From Paramecium pentaurelia (lineage: Eukaryota > Ciliophora > Oligohymenophorea > Peniculida > Parameciidae): DNA of 64,000 bases. The stretch lies in contig CAJJDO010000021.1 of NCBI GenBank assembly GCA_905183005.1, positions 132,773 through 196,772 on the forward strand, given 5' to 3'. Below are positions 11,931-25,138 of the stretch, piece after piece. The position numbers were made by a program, and so were the translations under genes. The notes beneath the pieces are model-generated. The model ran no database searches. It was given only the letters and a program-made list of their open reading frames with translations, and was not told where the DNA came from. The first letter of the stretch is position 1; each line of letters starts with the position of its first letter.

Positions 11931-12774
11931 TCATCTTCTCCCTTCTAAGAGTCTTCCTAATTCATCTTTTAATGTATTATTATATGCTCTTATTTTTTCG
12001 ATTTCATTTTTATGATTATCAGATTCCTAATATACTATAAATATCTAACCTTTTATAATTTCTCTGTTTCTACTTTTTTAGTATATTATATTTTTTATTC
12101 AAGTTCTTCAACTCCTTTTAGTAACTCCTGACATTCTCTTTCCATAAACATAATTTTATTTGTTTTATCTGTCTTCTTTGACTCAGAATCAATCATCTTT
12201 CTCATACCATAAGCAATTGAACTCTCATATAGAGTTTTATAAGAATTCAATTGATTTCGAAATTCATTTCGTACTCAAATAAAATAAACCTAAATTTCAT
12301 ACTTCACTAATAACAATCCCCTTTAACTACAATCTATTGTAATTTATCTTATCAATTCATCAAAACATTATTCATATAATTCTTCTCTAATAGGACAAAT
12401 TCCAGTTTCTCTAGCTCCTCTTGATAATAATCTTTTGTCTAATTCCTGCTACAATTATACAACCTCAATTCTTGTAGCAGGAGTGGATAAAACTGTTTAT
12501 ACCCATAATTGCCCATTTTTTAATCTATATTCTTTAGGTGGAAGATTCTATTGTAAAATTTCTTAGGTTATCATTTTCTCTTGCTGTCATTATTTTTTAA
12601 ATTAGTACTCTTCCAGGACTGTTGGCTCTGACCTGTTGTTTAGCATATGCATCCTTTTTATCACCTTAATAATAATAATCATAAATCTATACCTGTGTTT
12701 TTTCCAGCTACTGAAACTAAGACGGGTGTTGAGTATTTTACTAAACTATTTAATTGAGGAACAAAATCTTCCAT
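11931..12774 (-). CDS. DNALI1: Axonemal dynein light intermediate chain p28
   Basis: About 245 residues, close to the usual ~250 of p28. Start ATG at 12774; stop complement of 11931-11933. Diagnostic blocks are LPPKEY, then LSTPATRIEVVQL, RGARETGICPIREELY, QCFDELIRQ, and YKTLYESSIAYGMRKM, followed by a coiled-coil tail. p28 binds actin and inner-arm dynein heavy chains in the axoneme. Introns of 28, 25 and 23 nt fit well; around 12274-12310 the expected joint between RGLLLVK and VRNEFRNQL fails by a base with any GT...AG pair, suggesting an indel or an unusual splice site. It is 69 bp upstream of the ARFRP1-like gene on the same strand. Confidence 0.93.
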
Positions 12775-13800
12775 TAAATGCCTTATAAATAATACAATTA
12801 TAAAATATATAACTAAAGTTTAATTATCTGATTTAGGTAAAAAAAATAAAATAAAATGAAATATAATTTTATTAAATAGAATTATCAATAGAATATTCAA
12901 AAACAAATTTAATTAATTAATGCATAGAACCATAATACAAATTAATAAATTCAAATATTAATTAGATATCATAATTTCTCATTTAATATATATAAATTAT
13001 ATAGATATAATAAATTATTAATAAATAATTTATTATTTAAGCATTTTCAACGTTTAAAATTTGAGATATTCTAATTTATCCACTTTTTTGCTTTACCTAA
13101 TATGGTATTTAGAATTCAGAGAAACTATTCAATAGAATTTCTTCATAAAGTAGATCGAATGTAATTTTGTTTTATATTTACCTATTGTAACTTCATATTT
13201 TTTGAATTCAACTTAATTTAAAAGCTAAGTAAGCCATTAGTTTGTCTACTAATGTAATTAAGCACAAAATGGGTGTTTCAAAGCTGACTTAATTGTGATT
13301 TTTAAGGATAATCATAATGTAAATAGTTTCCTTAGTAACTCAAATCTTTTGATTATGATAATTAAGTGATATCATTTTAGAAGCATACTTAAATAATAAT
13401 TCTAATGAAATTGATATTTTGAATTAGTAAAGTTTTTAATTTTACAACATCAACCTAAGAAATTAAAAAAATATTCTTCATGCATATACTTTAAATTCAA
13501 CAGCTATTTCATTTGCTTTTTATTGCCATTTATCTGTATTTCTCTGTTTTGGCATGCTTATCATTAACTTGTATATTTAATCCATTCACATCATTTTAAT
13601 CATTAAATTTGATTGGAGATTATTATTACTTATTTCAACAGTAGCATAATTATCTTCAAGTATAAAAGAATGTTCTTAAAATTTGTAAGTTTTTCACTTA
13701 TTATTATTTATTCTAATTTTTAACATACAACTAGCTTTTTTATGTTAATTTAATTTCTTATGGCATAGTTTATTATTTATTAAACTCTTGTAATTTATTT
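12775..13800. other. Intergenic region with possible decayed coding remnant
   Basis: Mostly AT-rich filler between a minus-strand and a plus-strand gene start. On the minus strand between about 13,450 and 13,700 there are short frame pieces (for example HAKTEKYRQ and KANEIAVEF) that join only if single bases are added or removed. They may be a relic of a coiled-coil gene or chance. I do not call a gene. Confidence 0.4.
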
Positions 13801-15523
13801 ATGTATTTGATAATATTTGCCTTAATATCTATACTAAATTCGATATCAACTAAGCTCCAATCTAACATTAATTCAACCAAAAATTATCTTCTACATATAA
13901 ATGAGGATAAGAATTTATTATAATTCCTTAATGCTATAGATGCCTAATTTTATACAAATAATTCAAACCCATTTTGCACATTAATCCAAAAGAATATTGC
14001 TATTTACATAAAATAACTTCCAATACTTTAGAATCATGAAAATTATGAGTAATCAAAATATAATAAATTAGTCAAGTAGATAATTAAGTATATCCATTTG
14101 ATTAAAAACAGTTTATTTGTATGACTTAAATTTAAGATGGAATAATTGTGTTAACTACTGATTTCATTATCAATTTCTTTCAATTTAACTATGATGCTAT
14201 TTAATCTAATAAAAATAATTAATTTGCAAAAAAGATTTGGACTGCAGATTTTAAATCTATTATCTAAGATTCAGATTTGATTATAGAATTAGCATAAATT
14301 GTCTTTTGTACTTCTTCAAACTAAGTATTAATCATATTTCCATCAACTGCATATTTATTGGGAATTAATTAAGTCAAAACAAAAGAGCAAAATCTTGAGG
14401 TTATCAATGTTGGGGATTGGGTAAAAAGATCGAATAGAGGATTAACTAAATCCATAGATGAGTTTATATTTACATGTGTTGGAGAGTATGGAATAGATAT
14501 CTACCAATAAGCATCTGAGTCTTTAAGATTTATAGCGAATTTAGATAAGATCAATTTAAAATTAGAATAATTTAATTTGAAAGATTTTACTTTGATTAAA
14601 CTTAATGATTTTAACTATAAATGTTACTTTTTGGACTTAAATGGGGACGTTTATATCATAGAAATTCAAATAATCAAATATGAATTAAAATTTAAATTAT
14701 TAACATTAATTTACTCTAAAGGTTAAGGAATTTCAATTGATACAAAAAATGGTATAAATTTATTTGTAGCTTATTAATTTTCTCATATTTATTATGTAGT
14801 TGAATATTATATATCAGTAAATTAATCTATTTATCTTGAATTAAACTCATATAAAACAAGAAATTAAATAAAATGTTTAGATGCAACTGATGAATTTGTA
14901 ATATTATAAGGAAATAATCATCACAAGATTTTATTTAGATCAGATATGTATTAATACCAATCAGATAAGTATAATATATATGTATATTTAATTATTAGTT
15001 TACCAGTATTTACATATTTAGGTTTAAGAGATTTTGAAATATTTTCATTATATAATGATAATCAATCAACTTTGAATGGATATGAGATTTTTGTTGGAAT
15101 TACATCCACTAGTTTATTTTTAGTCAAATTTAACATTCAACCATATTCGATAAGATGTTTATCTGATTAAACAAAGTAATTTTATATTATTAAATTGATA
15201 GTTTATCAGAAATTTAATTTTATCAATTTATAAGTAATACTACAACATTTATAGAAACAGATAATCATGTTGATTAAATAGTTACTTAGACAATTTTTAA
15301 TTTTACAGTGTAATTAATTGATTCTGAAGATTTTGAATTCTAAATTGAAACTTATTAAATTTTGATTGGAATAGTTTTTTTTATATTATGTATTTATATA
15401 TGTTTATTTTTAGTTAGTACCTTTTTATATTGGATTCATATATAGAAAAGAAAGATAAATGATTTAGAGAAATAAATTTCATCAGGACAACATAGAAATA
15501 ATTAAAAAATTAATAATTTGTGA
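13801..15523 (+). CDS. Single-pass membrane protein with large ectodomain
   Basis: About 565 residues. ATG 13801 begins a typical signal peptide (MYLIIFALISILNS). A long hydrophilic, beta-rich-looking ectodomain follows, then one strong transmembrane helix near the end (LIGIVFFILCIYICLFLVS) and a short basic, Q/N-rich tail to TGA 15521-15523. One 26-nt intron near 15177-15202 is needed for the frame. I recognise no named domain; the recurring short hydrophobic strands would suit a propeller-like fold, which is inference. It is followed in the same orientation by a gene of the same layout, so the two may be old paralogues. Confidence 0.7.
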
Positions 15524-15657
15524 TATAATATCTATGAATGAGTATTTTATTTATAGAAATTAAATTATCATAATAATCCAAAATCGATGTCTATGATGTA
15601 CTTTTACAACAATGAATTTTAATCGAAATCAAAATTTTGAATTAGAAATATTAATTA

Positions 15658-17127
15658 ATGATTGAATTATTCTTACTGTAATTGATATTAAGTTGGGAAG
15701 TGTTAGGGAGTTAATATGAATTTAAGGTAGAAATAGGGTAGTTACAAACAGTGTTAGAATTAAATAATGCTAAAAATGTATCTCTGTCTGGAGAAAGTAA
15801 TTAAGAGTTTTGTTGGATTAATAAGGAACAGGTTGTTTTACAATAATCATCTCTTATGAACTAATAAGAACTTGATAGTATGAATAAATACTATTATTTA
15901 CTTGCGTCATAAATTGGTATTTGGGTAGTTATGAATGATATGATCTTAACTTAAGTAACACATGATGGAATAATATTAAATTAGAAAAAGATTGAAGGCA
16001 ATATTAGCTATTTCTAAGGTTATTATAATGAAAAAGGTGAAAATGCTATTTTTTTAGTTGATTATCACTTTTTAAATGACACTTAAAATACATTCTATCA
16101 TGGTGCTATAAAAATATATGATGGATTTCTATTTGTTGTTAATAAATTCATTTATGTTTATGATTTATAAAATAATACTAACAAATATTTTGGATAAATA
16201 GATATAACTAAATTTTAAAATATTATTGACTATGATATAAAAAAAATTGATGATAAGAAATATTATTTTTATATAATGGATAAACATTTTGGATTAACTG
16301 TTTTAAAGATGCTTTTGAGATACAATAATATCAATTCTAAAGTAATTTATGCTGAAATATATCCTACTAAGAATCCTAAATCATTTTTTTGTAATGAATA
16401 CAATAGCTGTTTTGGATTATATTATAATCATGTGTATAAAATTTTGAATTTTAATATTAACTTTATTGATAGTAGTATATCCATTTAAGAAATCTTATAA
16501 CAAGAATAAAAGATAGAAAAACTAATTAATATTGGTGATACAATGTTTATATAATGTAAGAATAATCATAAGATATATCTATATAACTCTTAAGAAATCT
16601 AAAATATATAAATTTTGGGATTATAACAAATCTCTGTAGTGAATTCTTCGTTGATTTATATGATTACAAATACTAAATTAATCAAATTAGAACTCACTAT
16701 ATCTCCTCCAAAAATACTTTGTTATTGTGATGACAATGAAGATTGTCCATAAATATATGATTATGGAATTAATTATATAGATAAATCAAAGTAAATGAGT
16801 TTAAAATTCACAATAGAATTTTAGACTTCTTTGGAGGATCAAATGAATGAAGTTTTAGTTATTATTTTTTCAATACTATTTCTATTTGGAAGTAATTTAT
16901 TATAATTTTATTATATAGTTTTATTAATGATTTTTTGGATTTATTCTTTAAAAGCTTAAATCCTGTTGTTGGAAGAAAGAATAAAATAAGGCTATTAATT
17001 TATGTAAAAAAATAAATTACCAATATTTCATACCCTTGAAAACCTTGCTTTTACATTTCGAGGAGTTGAAACATTATCCAAAAGAATCTAATAATAAGAA
17101 TCTTAGGAAATTTAAGAAATTTATTGA
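15658..17127 (+). CDS. Membrane protein with signal peptide, ectodomain and C-terminal helix
   Basis: A single uninterrupted frame of 489 residues from ATG 15658 to TGA 17125-17127. The start gives a signal peptide (MIELFLLQLILSWEVLGS). The ectodomain has repeated aromatic strands, and close to the membrane a Cys-rich patch (CYCDDNEDC). A hydrophobic segment of about 40 residues (starting VLVIIFSILFLFGS) could be one or two helices, followed by a charged Q-rich tail. No domain recognised. It lies 134 bp after a gene of similar size and layout; a shared origin is plausible but I could not align the ectodomains convincingly. Confidence 0.72.
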
Positions 17128-17258
17128 AATCTTTAGATTTGAATTTATCTATATTATATATTTTTAATTCTTAGATTTGAATAAAAAAGCAAATAAATTG
17201 ATTGGAAATATTTATAGTTTAATGAAGCTTAAACAATAAAAATAAATTTAAAAAATAA

Positions 17259-19912
17259 ATGAGTTACTAGGCTCAACACTAAAATTAACCTCCGAACTAC
17301 TAAAATATAAGAGAAAAATACTTGATTTAAGGTGAATACAGTTAATCAGGTCTCTAAAAAGTAAATTTAAGTATTATTTAAATAGTAACAATAACAATCG
17401 AATCATCAGATGGGAAGATATATATAAGTAATTTAGAGACTATATTAATAAGGCACCTAAAGATAAAAGTTCTCATCAATTTTCTCAAAATGATTTGTCT
17501 CGCGAACATCATAATACTAATAGTCAAAATGTTGGGCATCATGATACTTCACATGGTCAAAATCATTCTGGAAATAATCATCATGAAGGTCATTATAACC
17601 CTCTATAGATGCCTTGTAATTGGGATATAGCAAGAAAACATGCATTATCAAGAAGGACAGCAAAAGAGAAGAATAAGGATCCAACTAAAACAATAACAGG
17701 TAATTGATAATTAAATAACCTTCAGTTGAAACTTGCCCTTGTTGTGGATTTGAGGTTGATAGAGAAGATATCCCATATTGCTCAGATCCTATGGCTTTAT
17801 CATTTTTAGGATCAGGCTTTACCTTATTCTACAACTACTTAAAATATTGCATTATCATACTGTTTATTTAATTGATTGTGAAATAATTTCATAACTTATA
17901 TACAAACTATGAAGGATCATATTGTAGTCATATAAAAAGAGAAAAAATGGAAGGACATATAATAGAAGAACCATATTGTCCAGATAGTATATTTTTAAGA
18001 TTATCTTTGGCTAATAAATTAGAGTAATCAAAAATACTTAAATTAGCAATCGAGAAGCTTTAGAAACAATGCAAGTCTTAAATTTTATCAGTATTTTCAT
18101 AATAATGTTTGTACTCATTTACTTTAGAAAAAGTCAAAGGTAAATTGATACTACCATAGATGAAGAATAATTAACACCTGCAGATTATACAATTTGTGTT
18201 AAAAATATTCCTACTGGCTTATCTGTTGATTACAAAGCAGAATTAATAAATTTATTTTAAAATTATGCGGTATTAGATTCTACTAAATAAATAATTGTTA
18301 GAAAAGTAGTATTAGTTTATGATATTGAAGAAATCATAGAATTAGAAAAGAAATTAGATACTTTGATTGAAAGAAAGAAAGAAGCAATAAAAGAAAATAA
18401 TTTTGATTTTCATCATTAAAATGTTTTAAAAGTAGATGAAGAAATTGAACATCTTGAACATTAAATTCATAAAATAGAAGAAGAATATGAACTTCATAAT
18501 ACTAAATTTGCAGGTATTGCATTTGTTTCTTTTGATGATGAATCTATGAAATAATAAGTATTGTAAGAGAATCCTCATACATCATTAGAAAGGATGAAAT
18601 CTCATTGGAATAGAGGTAAATTAGAAGGTCTTGGAAATGAAGATTTATCATGGCAAGGATAAAAATTATTTTTAGAATAAGCTCCAGAACCTAATGATGT
18701 TGATTGGGAATTTATTCATATTACAACAAATGAAAAGATATTTAAAAGAGTTAGAGCCTGGATTTATTATATATTATTTGAAAGTGCAGCTTTCTTTGTT
18801 ATATATTTAATATCCCATAGACTTGCACTATTGGGAGATGAAGCACATGAAGAAGAACTTAAAGGTAAATTAGATTAAGATACTAAAAGAAAAATTAATA
18901 TTATGTCATTTAGTATATCTATGACTATTGTCTTATTTAATAAATTTGGAGTAGCTAAAATAGTACATTATATTGTAGATGATGAAAAAATATCAAATAA
19001 GACAAAATTTTAAATATCATTTGTTTATAAATATGCACTAGCTCTATTTTTGAATGCAGCTATCATTAGTTTTTTAGTAGATATTGTTATATTAAAAAAT
19101 GTTAAAGGAGCTGGAGGATTTATTTAAAATGAAAGCCAGATTTTTGTACTTAATGCTATATTTCCTCCATTTATATGGTTTGTTGATCCATGGAGTCTAT
19201 GTAAGAATATTTGGAGAAATTACATTATTTCAAAAGGAGATAAAGCTTTGCTTACTCAATAAGAAGCTAACAAACTTATGGAAGAACCAGACTACCTATC
19301 AGCTAAGAGATATTCAGATGTTATGAAAACTATGTGGTTTACTTTTATGTATGGTACAGCAATTCCCTTGGGTACTTTATTTAGTGCATTTGGTATTTTA
19401 ATTTATTACTTTGTTGACTATTATAATATTTTAAGAAGAAGAACAGTTAAGGAATCAATCAGTATCTAATTATCAACAGGTATACTCATTTTAATAATTT
19501 AGAAATGATTGAAATGCTTGAATACATTATCTCATGGTGTGCATTCGGTGAAATGATCATGACGTACACCTTCTTCCATGAAGTAAGTAAGATAGATATA
19601 CTATTAATCATAATGGCTATTGTATATCAATAATTACCAATGGAAGATATTTCTGAGTACCTATTTCCAGTTGAAAACAATGAAGAAGTATAATAAATAT
19701 AAATATATAATTAGATAAAACCTTATGCAGAAGGGAGTGCTAGTTTTGATACAGATTACGATAGAGAGAATCCAGTTACTAAACATAAAGCTTTAGCTGA
19801 ATGGAACTAAAAATAATAAAGTGAAGAAAATCAAAATCACAAAGTTAAGAAAGTCTTTCACCAATAAGATGAATTTGGTTATATTGCTGATGGGCATTAT
19901 GGAAATAGATGA
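17259..19912 (+). CDS. OSCA/TMEM63 (CSC1) family ion channel
   Basis: About 850 residues. Recognition rests on the cytosolic domain typical of CSC1/OSCA/TMEM63 proteins: DYTICVKNIPTGL, a long coiled segment, then APEPNDVDWEFI, followed by a block of membrane helices with NKFGVAKIVHY, FPPFIWFVDPW and a final hydrophobic pair near 19,330-19,600. Family members are osmo- or mechanically gated cation channels in the plasma membrane or lysosome. Peculiar here: an N-terminal His/Asn/Ser-rich stretch (about 17,500-17,600, many HH pairs) and a Cys cluster (CPCCGFEV...YCSDP) just before the first helix. Introns of 23-26 nt at about 17,700, 18,027 and 19,480 fit. The extreme 5' end needs a one-base shift near 17,370, so the start is less certain than the rest. 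Confidence 0.85.
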
Positions 19913-21398
19913 TTTATCTTAAAAATAGAATTCTGTAATCAAATTTATATTTAAAATTTTAAACATTAATAAGTAACTTTAACTTTTCATATTTTTTATA
20001 TATTTAATGAACTAGTACTAACTAAAGATTTTTCAATATTACTACATTATATTAATCCATTATATTCATTCATAGTTATGGACATCAAAATATATTTTAA
20101 TATATAAAATTTATTAAAAGAATTTATATTATAAGTTTGTTTTAGAATCAAATATAAAACTCAATTAAGTACTATTTAGAGAAATAAGAAATTTCAATAA
20201 AAAAAAGGATTATTGAATTCTAAAATTATGTGTGCTCAAAACATTTAATAAATTATTTAATTAAAAATATTTATTGATTAATATTCATCTATTTTAATTA
20301 TTAAATACTTTCTCTGCAGAAAATTTGTGAAAGATATAATTCTAATTAGATGATTAACATAATAAAATATTTTGTGCAAATGAATAGCATTAATAATTAT
20401 TTATATAATTTCATTAATAAGAGTAGTAGTAATATCGAACAAATATTATTTAATAAGTAATATTCCAATTAAAATTTGAAGTAATTTTAAACATCTCATT
20501 TTATAAATCAAATTTAGTGGATTATTAATTGATAATAATTTTATGTGAATTCTATTAAATATAAATAATATATTTTAAGTAATAATTATTGTAATTGTAT
20601 TATTTTATATTGATCTTATTTTATAAAGAACTATTGAACAAATAATTAATCTAGAGTAACATTATATTTATTGATATTAAAGTAGTCTGCTTATATATAT
20701 TTAATTATAAAGTATATTATTGATTAAATTAACAATTAAATTAAGAAATTAAAAAATTAAATATAGAGAGAAAAAAGAATTTGTAATCCTTTATTAATAT
20801 TTATATAATAGACCTTACATATTTAAGGATATAATATTAACTTAATAGTGTAAAAATTAGATTTTGATGAAAATGGAATTTTATGGTAATTCATAGAACA
20901 TTATTTATTGTCTTTATTAAAATTAAAAGTATTATCTGAGTGGAATTAAAGTATTTTATTAAACTATTAAATAAATATGTATATTTAAAGTTGTAATTAA
21001 ATTAATTAATAATTTGAATTACATTTCGATATTCTAAAATAGGAGCTACCAATCAATAGTTATATATTTTTCTCTCTATAAATTAGGAAAATCAAATAAC
21101 AAAATTATAATGTAGTTACTATATTCATTAAACTTTTTCATACTAATAAATTATTTATGTTTTTATTATTATCATATGATTTATAAAATGATTATTAGAA
21201 AATTATTATTATTTAATTTCAGGTCAACAGTTAGAGTGAAAATGACTTCTAGTATAAATGATTTTGTTCTTAAAAATCTTGAATTTTGAATACAATTTGA
21301 AGTCTTTATAATAAGCTCTACTAAGATTTTATAGTATTTGATAATTATTCATTTTAAAAGAGAAAATCTTCTTTCTTAATTGATTAATAATCATATTG
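19913..21398. other. AT-rich intergenic stretch
   Basis: Almost 1.5 kb, very AT-rich, with homopolymers and short repeats of AAT/TTA type. I saw no coding frame with protein-like composition and no RNA gene on either strand. Confidence 0.6.
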
Positions 21399-22685
21399 AT
21401 GCATTGTACAAGAAAGCACCTGCTCTTTGATAAAAGCTACTTTATAACATTTAACCAAGATAGTATGAATATTGGAGAGGTAAAATCATATTTATTACCT
21501 AAGTCTACTTAACATACGAAGTATTCAATTCCTTTAAAACTTTAAACAGAAATTGATTGGAAAGTCTCTCCAGAAAATTTATTTTTGGAGGCTTTTTGTA
21601 TAAATTGGAAAAATGAATTGAGATACTTTTATGCTGACCATAATGTTCTTCTTAGAGTAAAGAATTATCTTGGTGGAAGAGTTGTTTTTAAAAGAATAGA
21701 TATTTTCTATAAATAAATAGGGAAAATAGAGACAAGAAGCCTAAGTTCGGTATGTCACTTTCCTTTATTAGATTTTAGATATACACCATATAAGGATTTG
21801 ATGATGATAAAGTTTATGTTTGTAAGGAGTTGTAGAAATAAAAACAACACTCAAATAAAGTAATATAATTCTTTTAATCTTAGTTATTTCAAACTGAAGT
21901 TGAAACTTTGAAGTAATTAAATCATTAAAACATAATAAAGTTGGTAGAGGTTTTCGAAAGTGATAACTCATATTTAATTGTTTTAGAATATTTAAAGGGA
22001 GGATCTCTCTCTTAATGCCTGAAATACTGCAGGTTGACTCTAGATGAAATAGAAATAATATTAAAAGTAATATACGTTTTTAAAAATCTAGTAAATTCTA
22101 GAAACTATTTGTTACCTACATGACAAAGGTTTTGTTCATAGAGATATTAAGCCTGATAATATTTTATTTTGTGCATTGGGATAATTTTCAAATTTAAAGC
22201 TAATTGATTTTGGAATTTCATGCAAAATTACAGATTTAGAGTAAGATTCACAAATGAATATTGGAACTCCTGGTTATATGGCACCTGAGATTATAAATGG
22301 TTCAAATAATAAAAAAATTACATAAAAAATAGATGTTTTTAGTTGTGGAGCCATTCTTTATTATATGTATTCATAATATTTATATTTTAGGTTAACAGGA
22401 TCAAGGTTAATATCTGGTATTAATATTTAAGAACTATACAAGAATAATAAATTGTATACTTTAAATAATCACTTACTTTAAAAAATTAAAGCTCAAAATT
22501 ATAGAGACCTATTATCAAAAATGATTCATGAAGATCCTGATTAAAGAATAGATGCAAGACAAGCCTTAAATTATTTGTAATTGATGAAAATCCCAACAAA
22601 AATTTCCTTATCTACTTCATTGCATTGTTCCTAAGATCCAATTCAAAAAATACCAAGCTTTAAAAAATTGATAACGAAAAGTTGA
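21399..22685 (+). CDS. Ser/Thr protein kinase with N-terminal PH-like domain
   Basis: About 395 residues. The first ~105 residues form a beta-rich module (KYSIPLKLQTEIDW... NWKNELRYF... LGGRVVFKRI) that recurs in the next gene. Then a kinase domain: VYVCKE lysine, HRDIKPDN catalytic loop, DFGISC, GTPGYMAPE and DVFSCGAILYYM. All catalytic residues are present. Introns of 29, 24, 25 and 24 nt restore the frame; TGA at 22683-22685. The family resembles the large ciliate expansions of CaMK-like kinases. Substrate unknown. Confidence 0.88.
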
Positions 22686-22996
22686 CTATATGATCTAAAT
22701 ATTATTATTAAATATAATACATGAATGTTCTATTAAATTTTATTGGAATATAATAGTTATATTTCTGTTCTCTTTTCAGTAGACATTTTTTTATATAATT
22801 TATTTTTTACTATTAGTTAACTTTCCAGAATTTAATTCCAAAATAATTTTATATATTAATAATTGAATTTCATTTCTCTAAGCTGATATTGATTAATGTA
22901 AAAATATCAATAATTAATGACTATTTTATTAGGCTTGTTGATTTATTATTTAATTTCAAATAATTCAGAATAATATTGTATATATTAATTAATAAA

Positions 22997-24294
22997 ATGT
23001 TGTGCAAAAGTAAGCATTTCTTTAGAGATACTGAATATTTCATTTATGAAAAAGAGAACTCCATTCAAATAGGGAAAGTATATCTTCATTACAAATCATT
23101 AGAATGAAAAATAAATTAAATACACAATCTAATTAGATTTATCAACTATAATTACTTGGGTATATGGAGATAGAAATCGTTTCATTGGATTCAAATTTAG
23201 ATGGAAATAAAAAATGAAAACAATGATTATGGATTATCATAAATGTTTATAACTTAAAAGCATTTTTGATGGAAAAGTCACATATAATAATCTAGTCAAA
23301 ATGTTTAATAGTGTAAAATCAATACGGAAGCAATCACATAATACAGTATATAAAAGTTTTAAATTTTATTGTAGATCCTACTTGTCCATAGTTGTATTGA
23401 TTAAAGATCATACTAAATGAAAGTGACACCAAATAGTATCGATTATAATAAACTTGTATTAATAAAATCTAATCATTAGGATTTTATGTTAGAATTAGAT
23501 GTGTTAAGCCTTCAACATAAAAATATGATATCAGTTTCTGAATATTTTGTAGAAAATGATAAATTTCATATTATATTTGAGCATCTAGAAGGAAGGAGCT
23601 TAAGGGAAAGAATGAATTCGTAATATAAAATGAAAAAAGAGGAAATTATAGTAGTTTTAAAAGTATTTATTATTTTTAATATAAATAGTAACTTCTTAGT
23701 CTTCTAATTGCATTGCATAAAAAAGGATATATATGTAGAGAATTAAATCAAGATAATATTTTTATATAGAAAAATGGTAGAATTATTTTGACTGAATTCG
23801 GATAAACTACAAAATTAGGTGAAATAATGAGAACTAAAAGAGGAACAAAAGATATTGATATGATGAATGAGTTGACATATCAAAATAATTAAGATTTGAA
23901 TTTAAATAATGAGGAATTCGATAGATAATTTTGGTTTGCTTAAGACATATATTCTCTTGGAGAATTGCTTCATGAAATGTAATAAAAATTGATATATATA
24001 TATAGGTTAACTGGTAAAAGTATCTAAAAAACAATATTTGATAAATATAGTGGATTTCAATCTAGTCAAAATACGATTTCCACTTTAAGAAAGAAAGTTG
24101 GACTTAGAAAATTGTTAGATAGAATGTTAGAACCTGATCCTAGAATTAGGATATCAGCAGAATAAGCTCTATATTTTATTAAAGATATGGAATTTGGAGA
24201 TGATTCATTTGTTGACTTTTCTGATTAAGATGAGAGAAACAATTTTTAGGAAGTTTATTAATTTATTTCAAAAGTATGTCTTTAGAATCTCTGA
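22997..24294 (+). CDS. Pseudokinase, tandem paralogue of the preceding kinase
   Basis: About 397 residues, the same size and order as the preceding gene. The N-terminal module aligns (KYTIQLDLSTIITW... FRWKQKM... FDGKVTYNN). The kinase-like part is recognisable (ELDVLSLQHKNMISV, FEHLEGRSL, DIYSLGELLHEM, MLEPDPRIRISAEQAL) but catalytic motifs are changed: the HRDxKxxN loop reads CRELNQDN (Asp to Glu, Lys to Gln), and DFG reads EFG. Introns of 25, 29, 26 and 25 nt. It is probably inactive or very weak and may regulate its neighbour; that partnership is inference from pairing only. Confidence 0.85.
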
Positions 24295-24410
24295 TATATT
24301 TATATATATAAACTTAATAAATTTTGATTTTATAAACATACTATTTTAGATGAATATATAGGTATAATTAAATATTATTATATGATGAATATTGTACTAA
24401 AATAAGATGT

Positions 24411-25050
24411 TCATGATCTATAGAGGTTTGGTCTTTTTGCCTTGAACACTGTTCTGAATTTTTTATGACTGGCTCTTGGAACAGTTTTTACAATTGGGAA
24501 TTTGATTGAATCACCCTAAAACTATTATAATGAATTACTCTATATTAATTAGTTTTTCCTCTCTTGATATCAGCACTCTTAGTTAATACTGAAGTTCTGA
24601 GGATATGAATTGTTTATGGTTGAGCTCTGTGATTTCCAGCCATTTCTTAATCTAAAAATGTTAATGCATTAATAATTTACATAATTATGAGATAGCTCCA
24701 TTTAAAGTAGTATCTCTAAATTCTTTATACATGTTATGAATAGTTGTTCTAGATTAATATTTAAGAACAATTCCATATGTTTTAACATTGGTGTCTCTTC
24801 TTTCAAATAATTCTTAAACTGCTAAGATCTAACCATGAGATGGTTTGAGCTTATTCAATCTTCTTAAATTCCACCTAACCATTTTTATTTTAAGCAATAC
24901 CAGAATCTACTTTTAGCAGCAACTGTATTTCTAGCAAAGATTCTCATGCTAATAACCTTTGGATTTGGATCATCTTTAGAAGGGAGTCTTCTTCCAGAAA
25001 CCAAATATTATCTGGTCTATACAAATATTACTTTAATATTTTACTTTCAT
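24411..25050 (-). CDS. RPL18A: 60S ribosomal protein eL20 (L18a)
   Basis: 177 residues, the family's usual length. Start ATG at 25050 (MK, then a 28-nt intron, then TRQYLVSGRRLPS), followed by MRIFARNTVAAKSRFWW, ELFERRDTNVKTYGIVLKY, HNMYKEFRDTTLNGAISQLY and the C terminus KRPNLYRS. Further introns of 26, 29 and 23 nt lie in the body. Every block matches eL20, a structural protein of the large ribosomal subunit. It starts 88 bp downstream of the stop of the next minus-strand gene. Confidence 0.97.
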
Positions 25051-25138
25051 TTGGAGTGAGTTATCTTATGGATCCTAAGCTGAGTTTTTAACCATTTTGT
25101 ATATATTTTAAAAAAAGATTTAATTTATCAAGTAATTA

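Noticed and set aside
13400..13720. Minus-strand coiled-coil gene
   Set aside because: Frame pieces join only by adding or removing bases, with no ATG or intron that explains them; kept as a possible relic.
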